Assembly (NCBI GenBank): GCA_046541515.1
Contig: JBKHDD010000014.1
Location: 1-53,484, forward strand
Length of the DNA stretch: 53,484 bases
Direction of reading: 5' to 3'
Origin: CAYFVR01 sp046541515
GTDB lineage: Bacteria; Desulfobacterota; Desulfobacteria; Desulfobacterales; Desulfococcaceae
Shown: piece after piece, positions 44,930 to 53,437 of the stretch
How the letters are laid out: each line of letters starts with the position of its first letter
Position numbering within the stretch: position 1 is the stretch's first letter
The notes under the pieces: model-generated
Told to the model about the DNA's origin: nothing
Databases searched by the model: none
Seen by the model: the letters and a program-made list of their open reading frames with translations, nothing else
Position numbers and translations under genes: made by a program

Positions 44930-45631
44930 TCAATCGAAAGGGGTCGGCACTTCCCGTCGGCCCCGGTCGGCGGCATCTTTTTCCGTTTCCGCAGGGACCG
45001 CGGGAGCGGGCCGCTCGACCCGAGTGTTGATCACCCGAGGCCCGTCTTCGCCGCGGGAGACCCCCGGCCTTTGCCGTCCCGAAGCATCCGTTCCGTCATT
45101 TTCGTAAAGGGAAACCCGGTAGGTTTTCCCCTGGTGGTCCAGTAGCACCGTTTCCCGCTCCACCGAACGGACGGCGACGCCCCCGACCGCATCTCCCTCC
45201 GAAACCCAGATTCTCGCCGGATCCCCTTGTTGCGGCGCGGGATTGTCGATCAGGGCCTTTTTGAAACCCTTGGCCAGCACGACCCCGCGCAGGGAAATTC
45301 GCCTTCCCGAAATGACGGCCGGCTCCGCGTCCGCTTCCGGAACTTCTTCGGGTTCGGGTTCCGGCTCCGGTTCCGGCGGCGGCGGAACGTATTCGGTCCG
45401 TTCGGGAGACAGAAGGTTTCTTCGGGTCACCGCGCGATAAAAAGATTCCGACTGGAGGGAACGGGGCGAAGAAATTTGAACGTCGGACGCCGCGCCCGCA
45501 TCCCGGGCGTCCGGCACCTCCGCGAGGATGACGGCCGGGGACTCTCGGGTCCACGCCCGAAAAGTTTGCGCGACCAGAAAAAACGCGCATCCCGCCAGCA
45601 ACAGGTTGACCCACCAAATCCGCAGCCCCAC
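44930..45631 (-). CDS. gspC: Type II secretion inner-membrane protein GspC-like
   Basis: 233 residues, GTG start 45631 whose ribosome site is the GAG-rich 3' end of gspM. N-terminal membrane helix (WWVNLLLAGCAFFLVAQTF), a periplasmic linker with a run of Pro and Glu (PPPPEPEPEPEPEEVPEAD), and a homology-region/PilP-like beta domain (ISLRGVVLAKGFKKALID; RIWVSEGDAVGGVAVRSVE; VLLDHQGKTYRVSLYE). It links the inner-membrane platform to GspD. A PDZ domain is absent; the C-terminal tail is unstructured. Confidence 0.8.
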   Translation of the reverse strand: MGLRIWWVNLLLAGCAFFLVAQTFRAWTRESPAVILAEVPDARDAGAASDVQISSPRSLQSESFYRAVTRRNLLSPERTEYVPPPPEPEPEPEPEEVPEADAEPAVISGRRISLRGVVLAKGFKKALIDNPAPQQGDPARIWVSEGDAVGGVAVRSVERETVLLDHQGKTYRVSLYENDGTDASGRQRPGVSRGEDGPRVINTRVERPAPAVPAETEKDAADRGRREVPTPFD

Positions 45632-45632
45632 G

Positions 45633-46181
45633 CTACTCCTCCTCCTTGGCCATGAAGCCCTCCACCGTGAGGGTCGCCCGGATATCCCGCCAGTTTCCGG
45701 GATTGTTGACCACGAGACGGCAATCCGTCACCCGCAAAAATTTGGAACCCGTCTCCAGCCTATAGAGAATATTTTGCAACTGTTTCATTTCGGCGACGAA
45801 AACGGCCTGCGCCGAAACCGCCTGGTAGCCGGGGGCCGCGTCGCGGGTTCTCAAAACCCGCATGCTCTCGATCCGCACCTGGCCGCGAGCCGCCAAATCG
45901 TTGAGAAAATTTTGAAGTTCCACCCCGGCCAAGGCGGGCGTGCTTCCGGCGAGAAGCCGTCCTTCCATCCGAGCCAAGGATTGGTGGACCGCCGCCAATT
46001 CATCCTGAAGACGGTCCTTTTCCCGGACCATGAGCCGATATCGGGCCAGTCGTCGTTCCTTCTGCGACCGATCTCCGCTCCCTCCGAAAAGTCCCGTCAT
46101 GTCCGGAGCGAACCGGTAAACGACGCCCGCGGCCAGCAGGAGCGCGCCCACAACGAGAATAATCCTGCGCTCCCGGGTCAT
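45633..46181 (-). CDS. gspM: Type II secretion GspM-like (PilO-like) protein
   Basis: 182 residues. One N-terminal membrane helix (IILVVGALLLAAGVVYRF), coiled coil (LMVREKDRLQDELAAVHQSL), then a ferredoxin-like domain (GVELQNFLNDLAARGQVRIE; AEMKQLQNILYRLETGSKFL; CRLVVNNPGNWRDIRATLTV). This is the compact GspM type related to PilO. It partners GspL in the assembly platform. ATGA overlap with gspL. Confidence 0.82.
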   Translation of the reverse strand: MTRERRIILVVGALLLAAGVVYRFAPDMTGLFGGSGDRSQKERRLARYRLMVREKDRLQDELAAVHQSLARMEGRLLAGSTPALAGVELQNFLNDLAARGQVRIESMRVLRTRDAAPGYQAVSAQAVFVAEMKQLQNILYRLETGSKFLRVTDCRLVVNNPGNWRDIRATLTVEGFMAKEEE

Positions 46182-47365
46182 GCTTCGCTTTCGATCTCCA
46201 TGCCGATGCTGAATTGTTCCCGCTCCTCGGCGTCTCTGACGATGGCGCTGAGAAACGCGACATTTTTAAAAAAGGGCGAAGCCTCGAGAATGCCGATGAG
46301 TTCCGAGGCGGATTCGGCGAATCCGCGGATCTGGATTCCTCTTTCGGAGTAAGAAAAATCACGAACCCATGCGGAATCGGGCATCCGCTCGGTGAGTTCG
46401 CGCAACAACTCGATGAGGGGGACATATCCGCGGTCCAAAGCCCGGAGCGCCTCCAGCCGTAAACGGGCCGCGTCGATGCGCTCCTGCATGGACCGAATAC
46501 CGGCCACTTCTCCGGCGAGGCGCGCCAATTCGGCGTCCAAGGCGCGCTCGGCCGCTCTTTGTCGAAAAAAGATGGTCCCCGACCAGGCCACGCCGCCCAG
46601 AATGCAAAGGGCGAGAAGGGCGGCCATGGCGTAGATGCCGATCCGACTCGGGCGACGCCGGCTCTCGGGCGGAAGAAGATTGATCGACAGCGGCGTTTCC
46701 CGGATTCCCCGCAACGCGAGTCCCAGCGCCGGAAGATAGTCGGCTCCCGGAAGACGAACGCCGGCCGCGAGGGCTTCCTCGTCATCCGCCGGCGACGCTT
46801 CCATGAAATCCGCCGCATCCCGGGGGAGAACCCGGGCCCGGCCGTTGCGCAAAAAAGCCCGCCCGTTGGCCAAAGCCGTGAGGCTTCCCTCCATCCCGGA
46901 GGCGCCGCCCCGAAGACCGACCGCGAATCCGAGATAAGGGCTCAGGGAATCGCGCTTGGCCACCACCAGAAGGGCATCCAGGCGTCCCCGGGCCTTGTCC
47001 TCGGCCAGCACCTGGCAATCGAAGAAGACATCCTCCGCGGAAAGCGGAACGTGCTTTTCCATCTCGTAGCGAAGGGTGGCCGGGAGATTTTCCCGAACGG
47101 AAAGAGGATAGCTCAATTCCCGAACCATGACCACGTCCTCGGGAATTCCAATGAAAAGATGGTGGGAGGCGCCCAGGCGGTTTTCCTTTCGGAATTCTTC
47201 CAGAAAACCGCCGATGGTCGCCAGCCGTTCCCGATCCGGCAGTTCCGGATCGAGTCCGTAAAAGCCGTGGCTTGACGACGACGGCCCCTTGAAGCCGCCC
47301 CGAAGAAGAACCATCAGAACCCGATCGCGCCGGATATCCAGCCCCAGGCTATCCTGAAACGGCAT
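46178..47365 (-). CDS. gspL: Type II secretion GspL-like protein (PilM/PilN fusion)
   Basis: 395 residues. Residues 1-210 are an actin-like cytoplasmic domain that is shorter than PilM (GLDIRRDRVLMVLLRGGFKG; ELSYPLSVRENLPATLRYEM; VPLSAEDVFFDCQVLAED). After a membrane helix (AMAALLALCILGGVAWSGTI) comes a PilN-like periplasmic part (coiled coil about 250-290, then PDSAWVRDFSYSERGIQIRG and a ferredoxin-like fold). It recruits the ATPase GspE and binds GspM. It overlaps gspK by 17 nt. Confidence 0.85.
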   Translation of the reverse strand: MPFQDSLGLDIRRDRVLMVLLRGGFKGPSSSSHGFYGLDPELPDRERLATIGGFLEEFRKENRLGASHHLFIGIPEDVVMVRELSYPLSVRENLPATLRYEMEKHVPLSAEDVFFDCQVLAEDKARGRLDALLVVAKRDSLSPYLGFAVGLRGGASGMEGSLTALANGRAFLRNGRARVLPRDAADFMEASPADDEEALAAGVRLPGADYLPALGLALRGIRETPLSINLLPPESRRRPSRIGIYAMAALLALCILGGVAWSGTIFFRQRAAERALDAELARLAGEVAGIRSMQERIDAARLRLEALRALDRGYVPLIELLRELTERMPDSAWVRDFSYSERGIQIRGFAESASELIGILEASPFFKNVAFLSAIVRDAEEREQFSIGMEIESEA

Positions 47366-48395
47366 CCGCTTTCCATTTCTCCCCGTCGTCCCGCCATTTC
47401 AAAAAACGGAACCGTTCCGGGGCGGCGAGATTGATCTCCACCACGGCCTGGACGGTTCGGCGAACCGGAGTTCCCGGAAGCCGCCCCTCGGCCCGAACCG
47501 CGAAGGCCGGAATCGTCTGGAAGCTGACGAAGCGCGTCAGGACCGCGAGGGCTTCCTCGTCCAGAATCGACCGCAACTGGGCGAAGGTTCGGAAATCCTC
47601 GGTCTCCCGAAACCGGAGGATGGCCTCCGCGCCCTCGGGCGTCATGCCGGGGAAGGCCTCCAGGAGCGAGCGGGGCATATTGTTGACGTCGAGCCGGTCG
47701 AAATTGAAATCGTCGTAGGGGCCGGTCTCCCCCCGGGCGGCGCGGGCCGTCCGGTCGGGATCGTTTTTGGGAAACACCGTGAGCATGTTCCGGATCTTCT
47801 CGAAAATTTCAGGGGTTACGCCCCGGACCATCAGAAGTTCTTCCACCGCGTCAAAATCCCCGTTCTTGGCGAAATAAGGTTCGGAGAGAGATTGGTAGTA
47901 GGCGCTTTCCGCGCCATGCAAGCGGCGAAGGTTGTCGGAATCCCGCCAGTCGAGAATGGAATCCACCACGATCGATCGGGTTTCCTCCTCGATATCCAGC
48001 GAATCCAGCATCACCCCGAGCAACGTCGGCTCGGCCCGATTGAGGTTGACCCGGCCGGAAAGGCTTTCCGCCCGGAGTCGGATTTCGCCCCCCGGAACCG
48101 CCAGAGGCGGAAGGTCGGCATTGTATCGAAGCCGGAAATCCGGATATCCATCCGCTCCCCCGTCGTCCGTCGACGACGGCCGGAGCGGATTCAGCCGCGC
48201 GTTCACCAGCTCCGCCGCGGCCATGTTCATCCCCGAACGGGCAAGGTAGTAGGCCTGAGTCTGTTCCTTGAAATTCCGGACGATATTGACCGCCGTCCGG
48301 GTGGCGAAGGCGAATTCGGCCACCATGACCGACAGGAGGGTCAACACCCACAAAACGATGAAAAGGGCGATGCCGCTTTGGCTTCCGGACCTCAT
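47349..48395 (-). CDS. gspK: Type II secretion minor pseudopilin GspK
   Basis: 348 residues. Class III signal with cleavage after Gly in SQSGIALFIVLWVLTLLSV; Glu at +5 is absent, as is usual for GspK. Then LARSGMNMAAAELVNARL, the large alpha-helical insert (SGRVNLNRAEPTLLGVMLDS; VDSILDWRDSDNLRRLHGAE) and a helix-hairpin-helix region (RLDVNNMPRSLLEAFPGMTP). It caps the pseudopilus tip with GspI and GspJ. ATG 48395 overlaps the gspJ stop by ATGA; a start seven codons earlier is possible. Confidence 0.9.
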   Translation of the reverse strand: MRSGSQSGIALFIVLWVLTLLSVMVAEFAFATRTAVNIVRNFKEQTQAYYLARSGMNMAAAELVNARLNPLRPSSTDDGGADGYPDFRLRYNADLPPLAVPGGEIRLRAESLSGRVNLNRAEPTLLGVMLDSLDIEEETRSIVVDSILDWRDSDNLRRLHGAESAYYQSLSEPYFAKNGDFDAVEELLMVRGVTPEIFEKIRNMLTVFPKNDPDRTARAARGETGPYDDFNFDRLDVNNMPRSLLEAFPGMTPEGAEAILRFRETEDFRTFAQLRSILDEEALAVLTRFVSFQTIPAFAVRAEGRLPGTPVRRTVQAVVEINLAAPERFRFLKWRDDGEKWKADAVSG

Positions 48396-49051
48396 GAAGG
48401 CGAGAGCCCTTTCCAATGGATGGGGACCACCAGTTTCATGGCCGGCTCATCCGGCTCCCATCGCATCGAAACCCGAATGGCCGGCGGAGCTTTTCCGTTC
48501 TCGGTTTCCCATTCCGTTTCCCACTCCCACGGTTCGTCGTTCCCCTTCGGAACTTCCCGGAGGTAGGCAAAATCGACCTCCGCAAGCCCATTGGCGAGCA
48601 CGTCCCACGTACCATCGGGCGGCGGATCTGACCGCAGGGCGTTGGGGAAGTCCGGCGTCTGCTCCACGAAAAGAAGCCTCCATTCCCCACCGCGACGCCG
48701 TTCCCCCCGGTAGCGAACGAACACCGTTCGAGGCCCTTGTTCGTCCTGAATCAGCGGAAGGCTTGAAAAAAAAGCAAGTTCATCGGATTTCCCCAAAAAA
48801 ACCGGAGTCTGCACATACAATGGTCCGTCGGGCAGATAAATGGAGCCCAACTGTCGCTCGATCAACGCCATAATGGCTTGCCGACGTTGCCATCGGTCCA
48901 TTTGGGCTTGCCCCGTTTCCCAGGTGCGAGTTCCCAATCGCATGGCGCCGTACACCAGCGTCATGATGATTCCCAACACCGTCATGGAAATCATGAGTTC
49001 CAGCAACGTGAACCCGACGACGCGGCGGCGGGCGGAAAAATCGAGCTTCAT
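48392..49051 (-). CDS. gspJ: Type II secretion minor pseudopilin GspJ
   Basis: 219 residues. Prepilin motif VVGFTLLELMISMTVLGIIM with cleavage after Gly and Glu at +5. The C-terminal beta domain shows TVFVRYRGERRRGGEWRLLF and WDVLANGLAEVDFAYLRE, typical of GspJ. ATG 49051 overlaps the gspI stop (ATGA); the long in-frame upstream reading is gspI shadow. Confidence 0.9.
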   Translation of the reverse strand: MKLDFSARRRVVGFTLLELMISMTVLGIIMTLVYGAMRLGTRTWETGQAQMDRWQRRQAIMALIERQLGSIYLPDGPLYVQTPVFLGKSDELAFFSSLPLIQDEQGPRTVFVRYRGERRRGGEWRLLFVEQTPDFPNALRSDPPPDGTWDVLANGLAEVDFAYLREVPKGNDEPWEWETEWETENGKAPPAIRVSMRWEPDEPAMKLVVPIHWKGLSPS

Positions 49052-49485
49052 TCCTTCGCCTCGATCAAGCGAGCCAAATGCCGGCAATGCAGTTCGACCG
49101 AAGGCCCCGACGCCCCCTTTTGAACCTCCAAGGCGATATCGAACAGGGAAAAATATTGACGCCAAGCGGGCGCTTCTTCGGGATCTCCCTGAAAGACCTC
49201 CTTAATTTCCGCTTGCCAGGAGTATCCATCCTCCCACGTCCCTTCCAAAGCGCCAGGCGTCATTTCGGGACGGAGAAGAAGCTCCTCCATTTTCTCCCGC
49301 GCATGGAAGGTTGCCCGTCCCACCTCCTCGGCACGCCGCCGGGCGGCAAGGCCGCCGGAAAACAATTGAAAAATGGTTACGAGAGAAACCGACAACACCA
49401 CCATGGCCACAAGCACTTCGATCAGCGTGAAGCCATTCGGCTCGGGCGGCGAAAATTGGGCGGAACCATTTCCCAGACGATTCAT
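49048..49485 (-). CDS. gspI: Type II secretion minor pseudopilin GspI
   Basis: 145 residues. Prepilin motif PNGFTLIEVLVAMVVLSVSL with Gly before the cleavage site and Glu at +5, then RRRAEEVGRATFHAREKMEE and a short beta domain. It nucleates the pseudopilus tip with GspJ and GspK. ATGA overlap at both ends. Confidence 0.9.
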   Translation of the reverse strand: MNRLGNGSAQFSPPEPNGFTLIEVLVAMVVLSVSLVTIFQLFSGGLAARRRAEEVGRATFHAREKMEELLLRPEMTPGALEGTWEDGYSWQAEIKEVFQGDPEEAPAWRQYFSLFDIALEVQKGASGPSVELHCRHLARLIEAKE

Positions 49486-49985
49486 TCGTCAAGGACCTCC
49501 GCCAATCCGGTCAACCGATCCACCTCCACCGTGTATTCCCGCTCCGCGTCGTCGACAAGGCGAATCTTGCCGCCGGACGATCCCCCGGATGGGAAAAAAA
49601 GTATTTGAGTCTTCTCCCGCTCGGAACCCCATCTGTTTTCGGTCTCGGCAACCCACTGGAACCGCGCCCCGCGAGGCGGGGAAAACGATTTCATGGAAGG
49701 ACCCGGTTGCGGGTTGGCATCGATAAATTCCGAATTCTCCTTCGGGGGAGGGCCGATCAGCAATCGGTTTTCTTTCGTTTCCAAAATGGCCACGTAAACG
49801 ATCTGTTCCGCCGCCGCCCGGCTTCGGGCGTACCGCAATGCCGCCGAAACTTTCCGGGCGGCCGTCCGCGCGTTCATGCGGTCCAGCGATCCGGCCATGC
49901 GGGGCACGACCATGCCGGCCATGAGGCTCATGAGGCCGACGACCACCAGAAGCTCCAGCAGGGTAAACCCGCGAACCCGTTTCAT
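49482..49985 (-). CDS. gspH: Type II secretion minor pseudopilin GspH
   Basis: 167 residues. Prepilin motif VRGFTLLELLVVVGLMSLMA, then a helix RTAARKVSAALRYARSRAAA typical of GspH/FimT. A beta domain follows (KIRLVDDAEREYTVEVDRLT) with GLAEVLDE at the end. ATG 49985 gives a normal six-residue leader; an earlier in-frame start would overlap gspG. Confidence 0.88.
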   Translation of the reverse strand: MKRVRGFTLLELLVVVGLMSLMAGMVVPRMAGSLDRMNARTAARKVSAALRYARSRAAAEQIVYVAILETKENRLLIGPPPKENSEFIDANPQPGPSMKSFSPPRGARFQWVAETENRWGSEREKTQILFFPSGGSSGGKIRLVDDAEREYTVEVDRLTGLAEVLDE

Positions 49986-50014
49986 GTTGGAATTTTGAAA
50001 CGATTGAAATCCGC

Positions 50015-50449
50015 TCAATTGGGCAAACTCTTCCAACTGACCACGTCGGCGTCGATCCCTTCACCGCCGGGCTGTCCGTCGCCGCCGTAGGAGAGGATGT
50101 CGTAGTCTCCGTGTTCCCCTGGAGAGCGATATTGATAGGGATTCCCCCACGGGTCCATCGGAATTTCCTTGGGCAGATAAGGGCCGTCCCACCGTTCAAC
50201 GCCGCTGGGGGCCTCCCGAAGGGCCTGAAGTCCCTGTTCGGTGGTCGGAAAACGCCCCACGTCCAGCCGGTAGGTGTCAATGGCGGTTTCAAAAAGGGTA
50301 ATCTGGGACTTGGCCGCCTTTTGCTGGGCCTTTTCGGTTTTTCCGAACATCCGCGGTCCAACCAACGCGGCAAGAAGACCAAGAATCACCATTACGATCA
50401 ACAACTCGATCAGGGTAAACGCGGCCTCGCGCCGCAATCGACCAGACAT
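50015..50449 (-). CDS. gspG: Type II secretion major pseudopilin GspG
   Basis: 144 residues. Prepilin motif REAAFTLIELLIVMVILGLL with Glu at +5, but Ala instead of the usual Gly just before the cleavage site. The C-terminal calcium-binding region is canonical: DTYRLDVGRFPTTEQGLQAL, IPMDPWGNPYQYRSPGEHGD and YGGDGQPGGEGIDADV. It polymerises into the pseudopilus. ATG 50449 was chosen as it follows AAGGAG; an in-frame ATG nine codons earlier is the alternative. Confidence 0.92.
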   Translation of the reverse strand: MSGRLRREAAFTLIELLIVMVILGLLAALVGPRMFGKTEKAQQKAAKSQITLFETAIDTYRLDVGRFPTTEQGLQALREAPSGVERWDGPYLPKEIPMDPWGNPYQYRSPGEHGDYDILSYGGDGQPGGEGIDADVVSWKSLPN

Positions 50450-50589
50450 TCCCAACAAACTCCTTGATCGTCTCATTTTTCCCGGTCATCCAACAAAAGT
50501 TGGAAAGCGTTACGGGAATTAGTTTTTTATCGGAGAAAATGGACCCGCGAAAGTCCTCGCCCCAAGAAGGCGATGGAAAAACCGATCCG
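50450..50589. other. Gap between gspF and gspG (140 bp)
   Basis: The longest gap in an otherwise tight operon. It contains a small hairpin (CCAAC-TTTT-GTTGG on the minus strand, about 50495-50508) just ahead of gspG, and no gene. It may set differential expression of the abundant major pseudopilin. Confidence 0.4.
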
Positions 50590-51819
50590 TCAGAACGGCA
50601 TTTCATTCATGCTGAAAATGGCCATCAGCATGGAAATCACGATAAATCCAACCACAACGCCCATGAGCAGAATCAGGGTCGGTTCCAGCATGCTGATGAG
50701 TCGCTTCACCAGATTCCGGACCAGTTTCTCGTAGTTGTCCGCCACCCGGAGGAGCATCTCTTCCAGGCGACCGGATTCTTCTCCGACGGTGATCATCTGC
50801 ACGGCCATGGCGGGGAAATGACCGGTTTCCGCCAGCGGCCGGGACATGCGCTCGCCCTCCTGAACCCTTGCATGGACCCGTTGCATGGCCCGGGAAATGA
50901 CGGAATTGCTAATGGTATCCCGCACCAGGGAAAGGGCCTGAAGAATCGGAACGCCGCTGCGAACCAACGTGCCCAAGGTCCGGGCAAATCTGGCGGTCTC
51001 AATTTTCCGGATCAATTCCCCCAACAACGGCAAACGCAACTTCACCCGATCGACCCGGGCCTTGCCGCTTGGCGTGGCCGCATAACGCGAAAAGCCGAAG
51101 ATCGCCAAACCCACGCCGGGCAAAAGCGCCCACCAATATCCGCGCAACAGCTCACTGCTGGCCAAAAGCAGCTGCGTCGATGGCGGAATGGCGCCGCCCA
51201 GATCCTCGAAGATGACCGAAAACCGGGGAATCACGTAGGTCATGAGGATAATGACCGAAAGTCCGCCGACAAACACCAGAAACAGCGGATAAACCAGCGC
51301 CGATTTGATGTAATCGACCAATTCCTGGGAGCTTTCCAGAAATTCGCCAAGCCGTTCGAGGACCGCGTCCAGAACCCCTCCGGCCTCCCCCGCCCGAATC
51401 ATGGACACGTAAAAATCGGAAAACGCCTCCGGGTGGCGGGCCATGGCGTCGGAAAGATAGCTTCCGGCCTGAACCGATTTCCGAATTTCGGACACCACGT
51501 CCCGCATCCGCCGTTTCTCGGTGACCTCCAGCAAAATGGCCAAGGCCCGGTCCACGGGCAGTCCGGACGCCAGCATGGCGGCCAAATCCTGGGTGAACTG
51601 GAGCACGTCCCGTCGAGAAACCCGGCCAAAAAGACGGCCGAGACCGACGCCGAGGTCCAACCGCAACCCCTGCTCGGCGGTCCCCGCGGCGTTGATCTGA
51701 ATGGGGATGTAGCCCATCCCCTGAAGCCGTTTCACCACGCCGGTTTCATCTTCGGCCTCGAACGTCCCCTTGACGACCTTGCCCGAAAAATCGCTGGCTT
51801 TGTAGGAAAAGATCGTCAT
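50590..51819 (-). CDS. gspF: Type II secretion platform protein GspF
   Basis: 409 residues. N-terminal MTIFSYKASDFSGKVVKGTF; two homologous cytoplasmic domains (FTQDLAAMLASGLPVDRALA; FARTLGTLVRSGVPILQALS) and three membrane helices (ALVYPLFLVFVGGLSVIILM; WALLPGVGLAIFGF; LILLMGVVVGFIVISMLMAI). Inner-membrane platform that GspE rotates or pushes. Complete and of normal length. Confidence 0.94.
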   Translation of the reverse strand: MTIFSYKASDFSGKVVKGTFEAEDETGVVKRLQGMGYIPIQINAAGTAEQGLRLDLGVGLGRLFGRVSRRDVLQFTQDLAAMLASGLPVDRALAILLEVTEKRRMRDVVSEIRKSVQAGSYLSDAMARHPEAFSDFYVSMIRAGEAGGVLDAVLERLGEFLESSQELVDYIKSALVYPLFLVFVGGLSVIILMTYVIPRFSVIFEDLGGAIPPSTQLLLASSELLRGYWWALLPGVGLAIFGFSRYAATPSGKARVDRVKLRLPLLGELIRKIETARFARTLGTLVRSGVPILQALSLVRDTISNSVISRAMQRVHARVQEGERMSRPLAETGHFPAMAVQMITVGEESGRLEEMLLRVADNYEKLVRNLVKRLISMLEPTLILLMGVVVGFIVISMLMAIFSMNEMPF

Positions 51820-51898
51820 TTTGCCATGAATCTCCAGCGGGCGCCATGGGAGGCCGGCGAATTCGACGGGAGGAAAACCCCGCCGGAAACCGCGTCGT

Positions 51899-53437
51899 CT
51901 AGGCCTCCAACGTTACCCGCAGCACCTCCGGAATGGTGGTGATCCCTTCGCGAACTTTGCGCCAGCCGTTCTGGCGGAGGGTGACCATGCCGGCCCGGAT
52001 CGCGGCCCGCCGGATGCGTTCCGCCGTGGCCTCGTCGTTGATCTCCTTGCGGATGGCGTCGTCCACCGGCATGTATTCAAAAAGGGCCGTCCGCCCCCGG
52101 AATCCGGTGTCCCGACATTCCGGGCATCCGGCGCCGGCCATAAAGACCGCCGCGGCCGTTTCCGCCGGGGAGAGGTTCATGGCGTTGACCAGCCGCTCCT
52201 CCGGAGCAATCTCCCGTTTGCAGGCGGGGCAGTTTACCCGAACCAGCCGCTGGGCCAGCACGCCCAGCAAGGTGGAACTCAGCAGAAAGCTCTCCACTTC
52301 CATGTCCAGCAGCCGGGTCACCGCTCCCGGCGCGTCGTTGGTGTGGAGGGTACTGAAAAGCAGGTGCCCCGTCAATGCCGATTGCACCGCGATTTCGGCG
52401 GTCTCCTTGTCCCGGATCTCGCCAACCAGGATGACGTCCGGGTCTTGGCGGACGATGGCGCGCAACCCGTTGGCGAAATTCAGCCCGATTTTCGGCGCCA
52501 CCTGAATCTGATTGACGCCCCGAAGCTGATACTCCACCGGGTCTTCCAGGGTGATGATTTTGTTTTCCGGCGAGTTGATTTTCGCCAGGGTCGTGTACAG
52601 CGTGGAGGTTTTTCCGCTGCCGGTGGGCCCCGTCACCAAAATCATGCCGTAGGGCTGGTGAATCAGCGACTCGTAACGGGCCTGGATGTCGGCGGGAAAA
52701 CCGATCTTCTCCAGGTCCATGATCAAAGATTCCCGGTCCAGAATCCGCATGACCAGGCTTTCCCCGTGCAGCGTGGGGATGGTGGAAACCCGGAAATCGA
52801 TCTCCCGGTCGGAAATTTTCAGCTTGATCCGGCCGTCCTGGGGCAGCCGCCGCTCGGCGATGTCCAGCTTGGACATGATCTTGAGCCGGGAAATCACCGC
52901 CGCCTGAAGACGCGCCGGCGGCGACTCCACCTCGTTCAACACGCCGTCGATGCGATAGCGGACCTTGAACAGATTTTCGAAAGGCTCGAAATGAATGTCG
53001 CTGGCCCGGCTCTCCACCGCGTTTAAAATCAAACGGTTGACCAGCCGGATGATTGGCGCTTCCGACGCCATGTCCCGAAGATGGTCCACGTCGTCGTCGC
53101 CGGAGGCGGAAATTTCGTAAACGTCTTTCCCGGCCTCCTCGATGATGTTTTCAATCGACTGGCTGCCCGCCCCGTACAGCCGTTCAATGGCTTCGAGAAT
53201 GTCCTCGGCCCGGCCCCGTTTCGCCTCCGGCTCCACGTCGTAGGCAAAACGGATCGCACGCAGGGTGTCCAAATCCTCGGGGTTGGCCATGGCCACCCGC
53301 ATCCGGCCGTTGGTCAGCTCCAACGGAACGAAGAGGGATTCCTTCATGAAGGTCACCGAGGGCTTTTCCAGCCCAACCGGCTCCCGCGGGTAATCCTGGT
53401 AGGAAATGGTTTCGACGTCGGTCGGATAAGGGGACAT
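51899..53437 (-). CDS. gspE: Type II secretion ATPase GspE
   Basis: 512 residues. N1E domain (FMKESLFVPLELTNGRMRVA), then MASEAPIIRLVNRLILNAVE and ASDIHFEPFENLFKVRYRID. Walker A GPTGSGKT, Asp box, Walker B VGEIRDKETAEIAVQSALTG, and the tetracysteine zinc site CPACK...CPECRD. The gene is complete: an in-frame TGA lies upstream of ATG 53437 (about 53479-53477), and between them is only a T-rich stretch and a weak ribosome site. It is the first gsp gene of the operon inside this window; upstream genes may lie beyond the edge. Confidence 0.95.
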   Translation of the reverse strand: MSPYPTDVETISYQDYPREPVGLEKPSVTFMKESLFVPLELTNGRMRVAMANPEDLDTLRAIRFAYDVEPEAKRGRAEDILEAIERLYGAGSQSIENIIEEAGKDVYEISASGDDDVDHLRDMASEAPIIRLVNRLILNAVESRASDIHFEPFENLFKVRYRIDGVLNEVESPPARLQAAVISRLKIMSKLDIAERRLPQDGRIKLKISDREIDFRVSTIPTLHGESLVMRILDRESLIMDLEKIGFPADIQARYESLIHQPYGMILVTGPTGSGKTSTLYTTLAKINSPENKIITLEDPVEYQLRGVNQIQVAPKIGLNFANGLRAIVRQDPDVILVGEIRDKETAEIAVQSALTGHLLFSTLHTNDAPGAVTRLLDMEVESFLLSSTLLGVLAQRLVRVNCPACKREIAPEERLVNAMNLSPAETAAAVFMAGAGCPECRDTGFRGRTALFEYMPVDDAIRKEINDEATAERIRRAAIRAGMVTLRQNGWRKVREGITTIPEVLRVTLEA

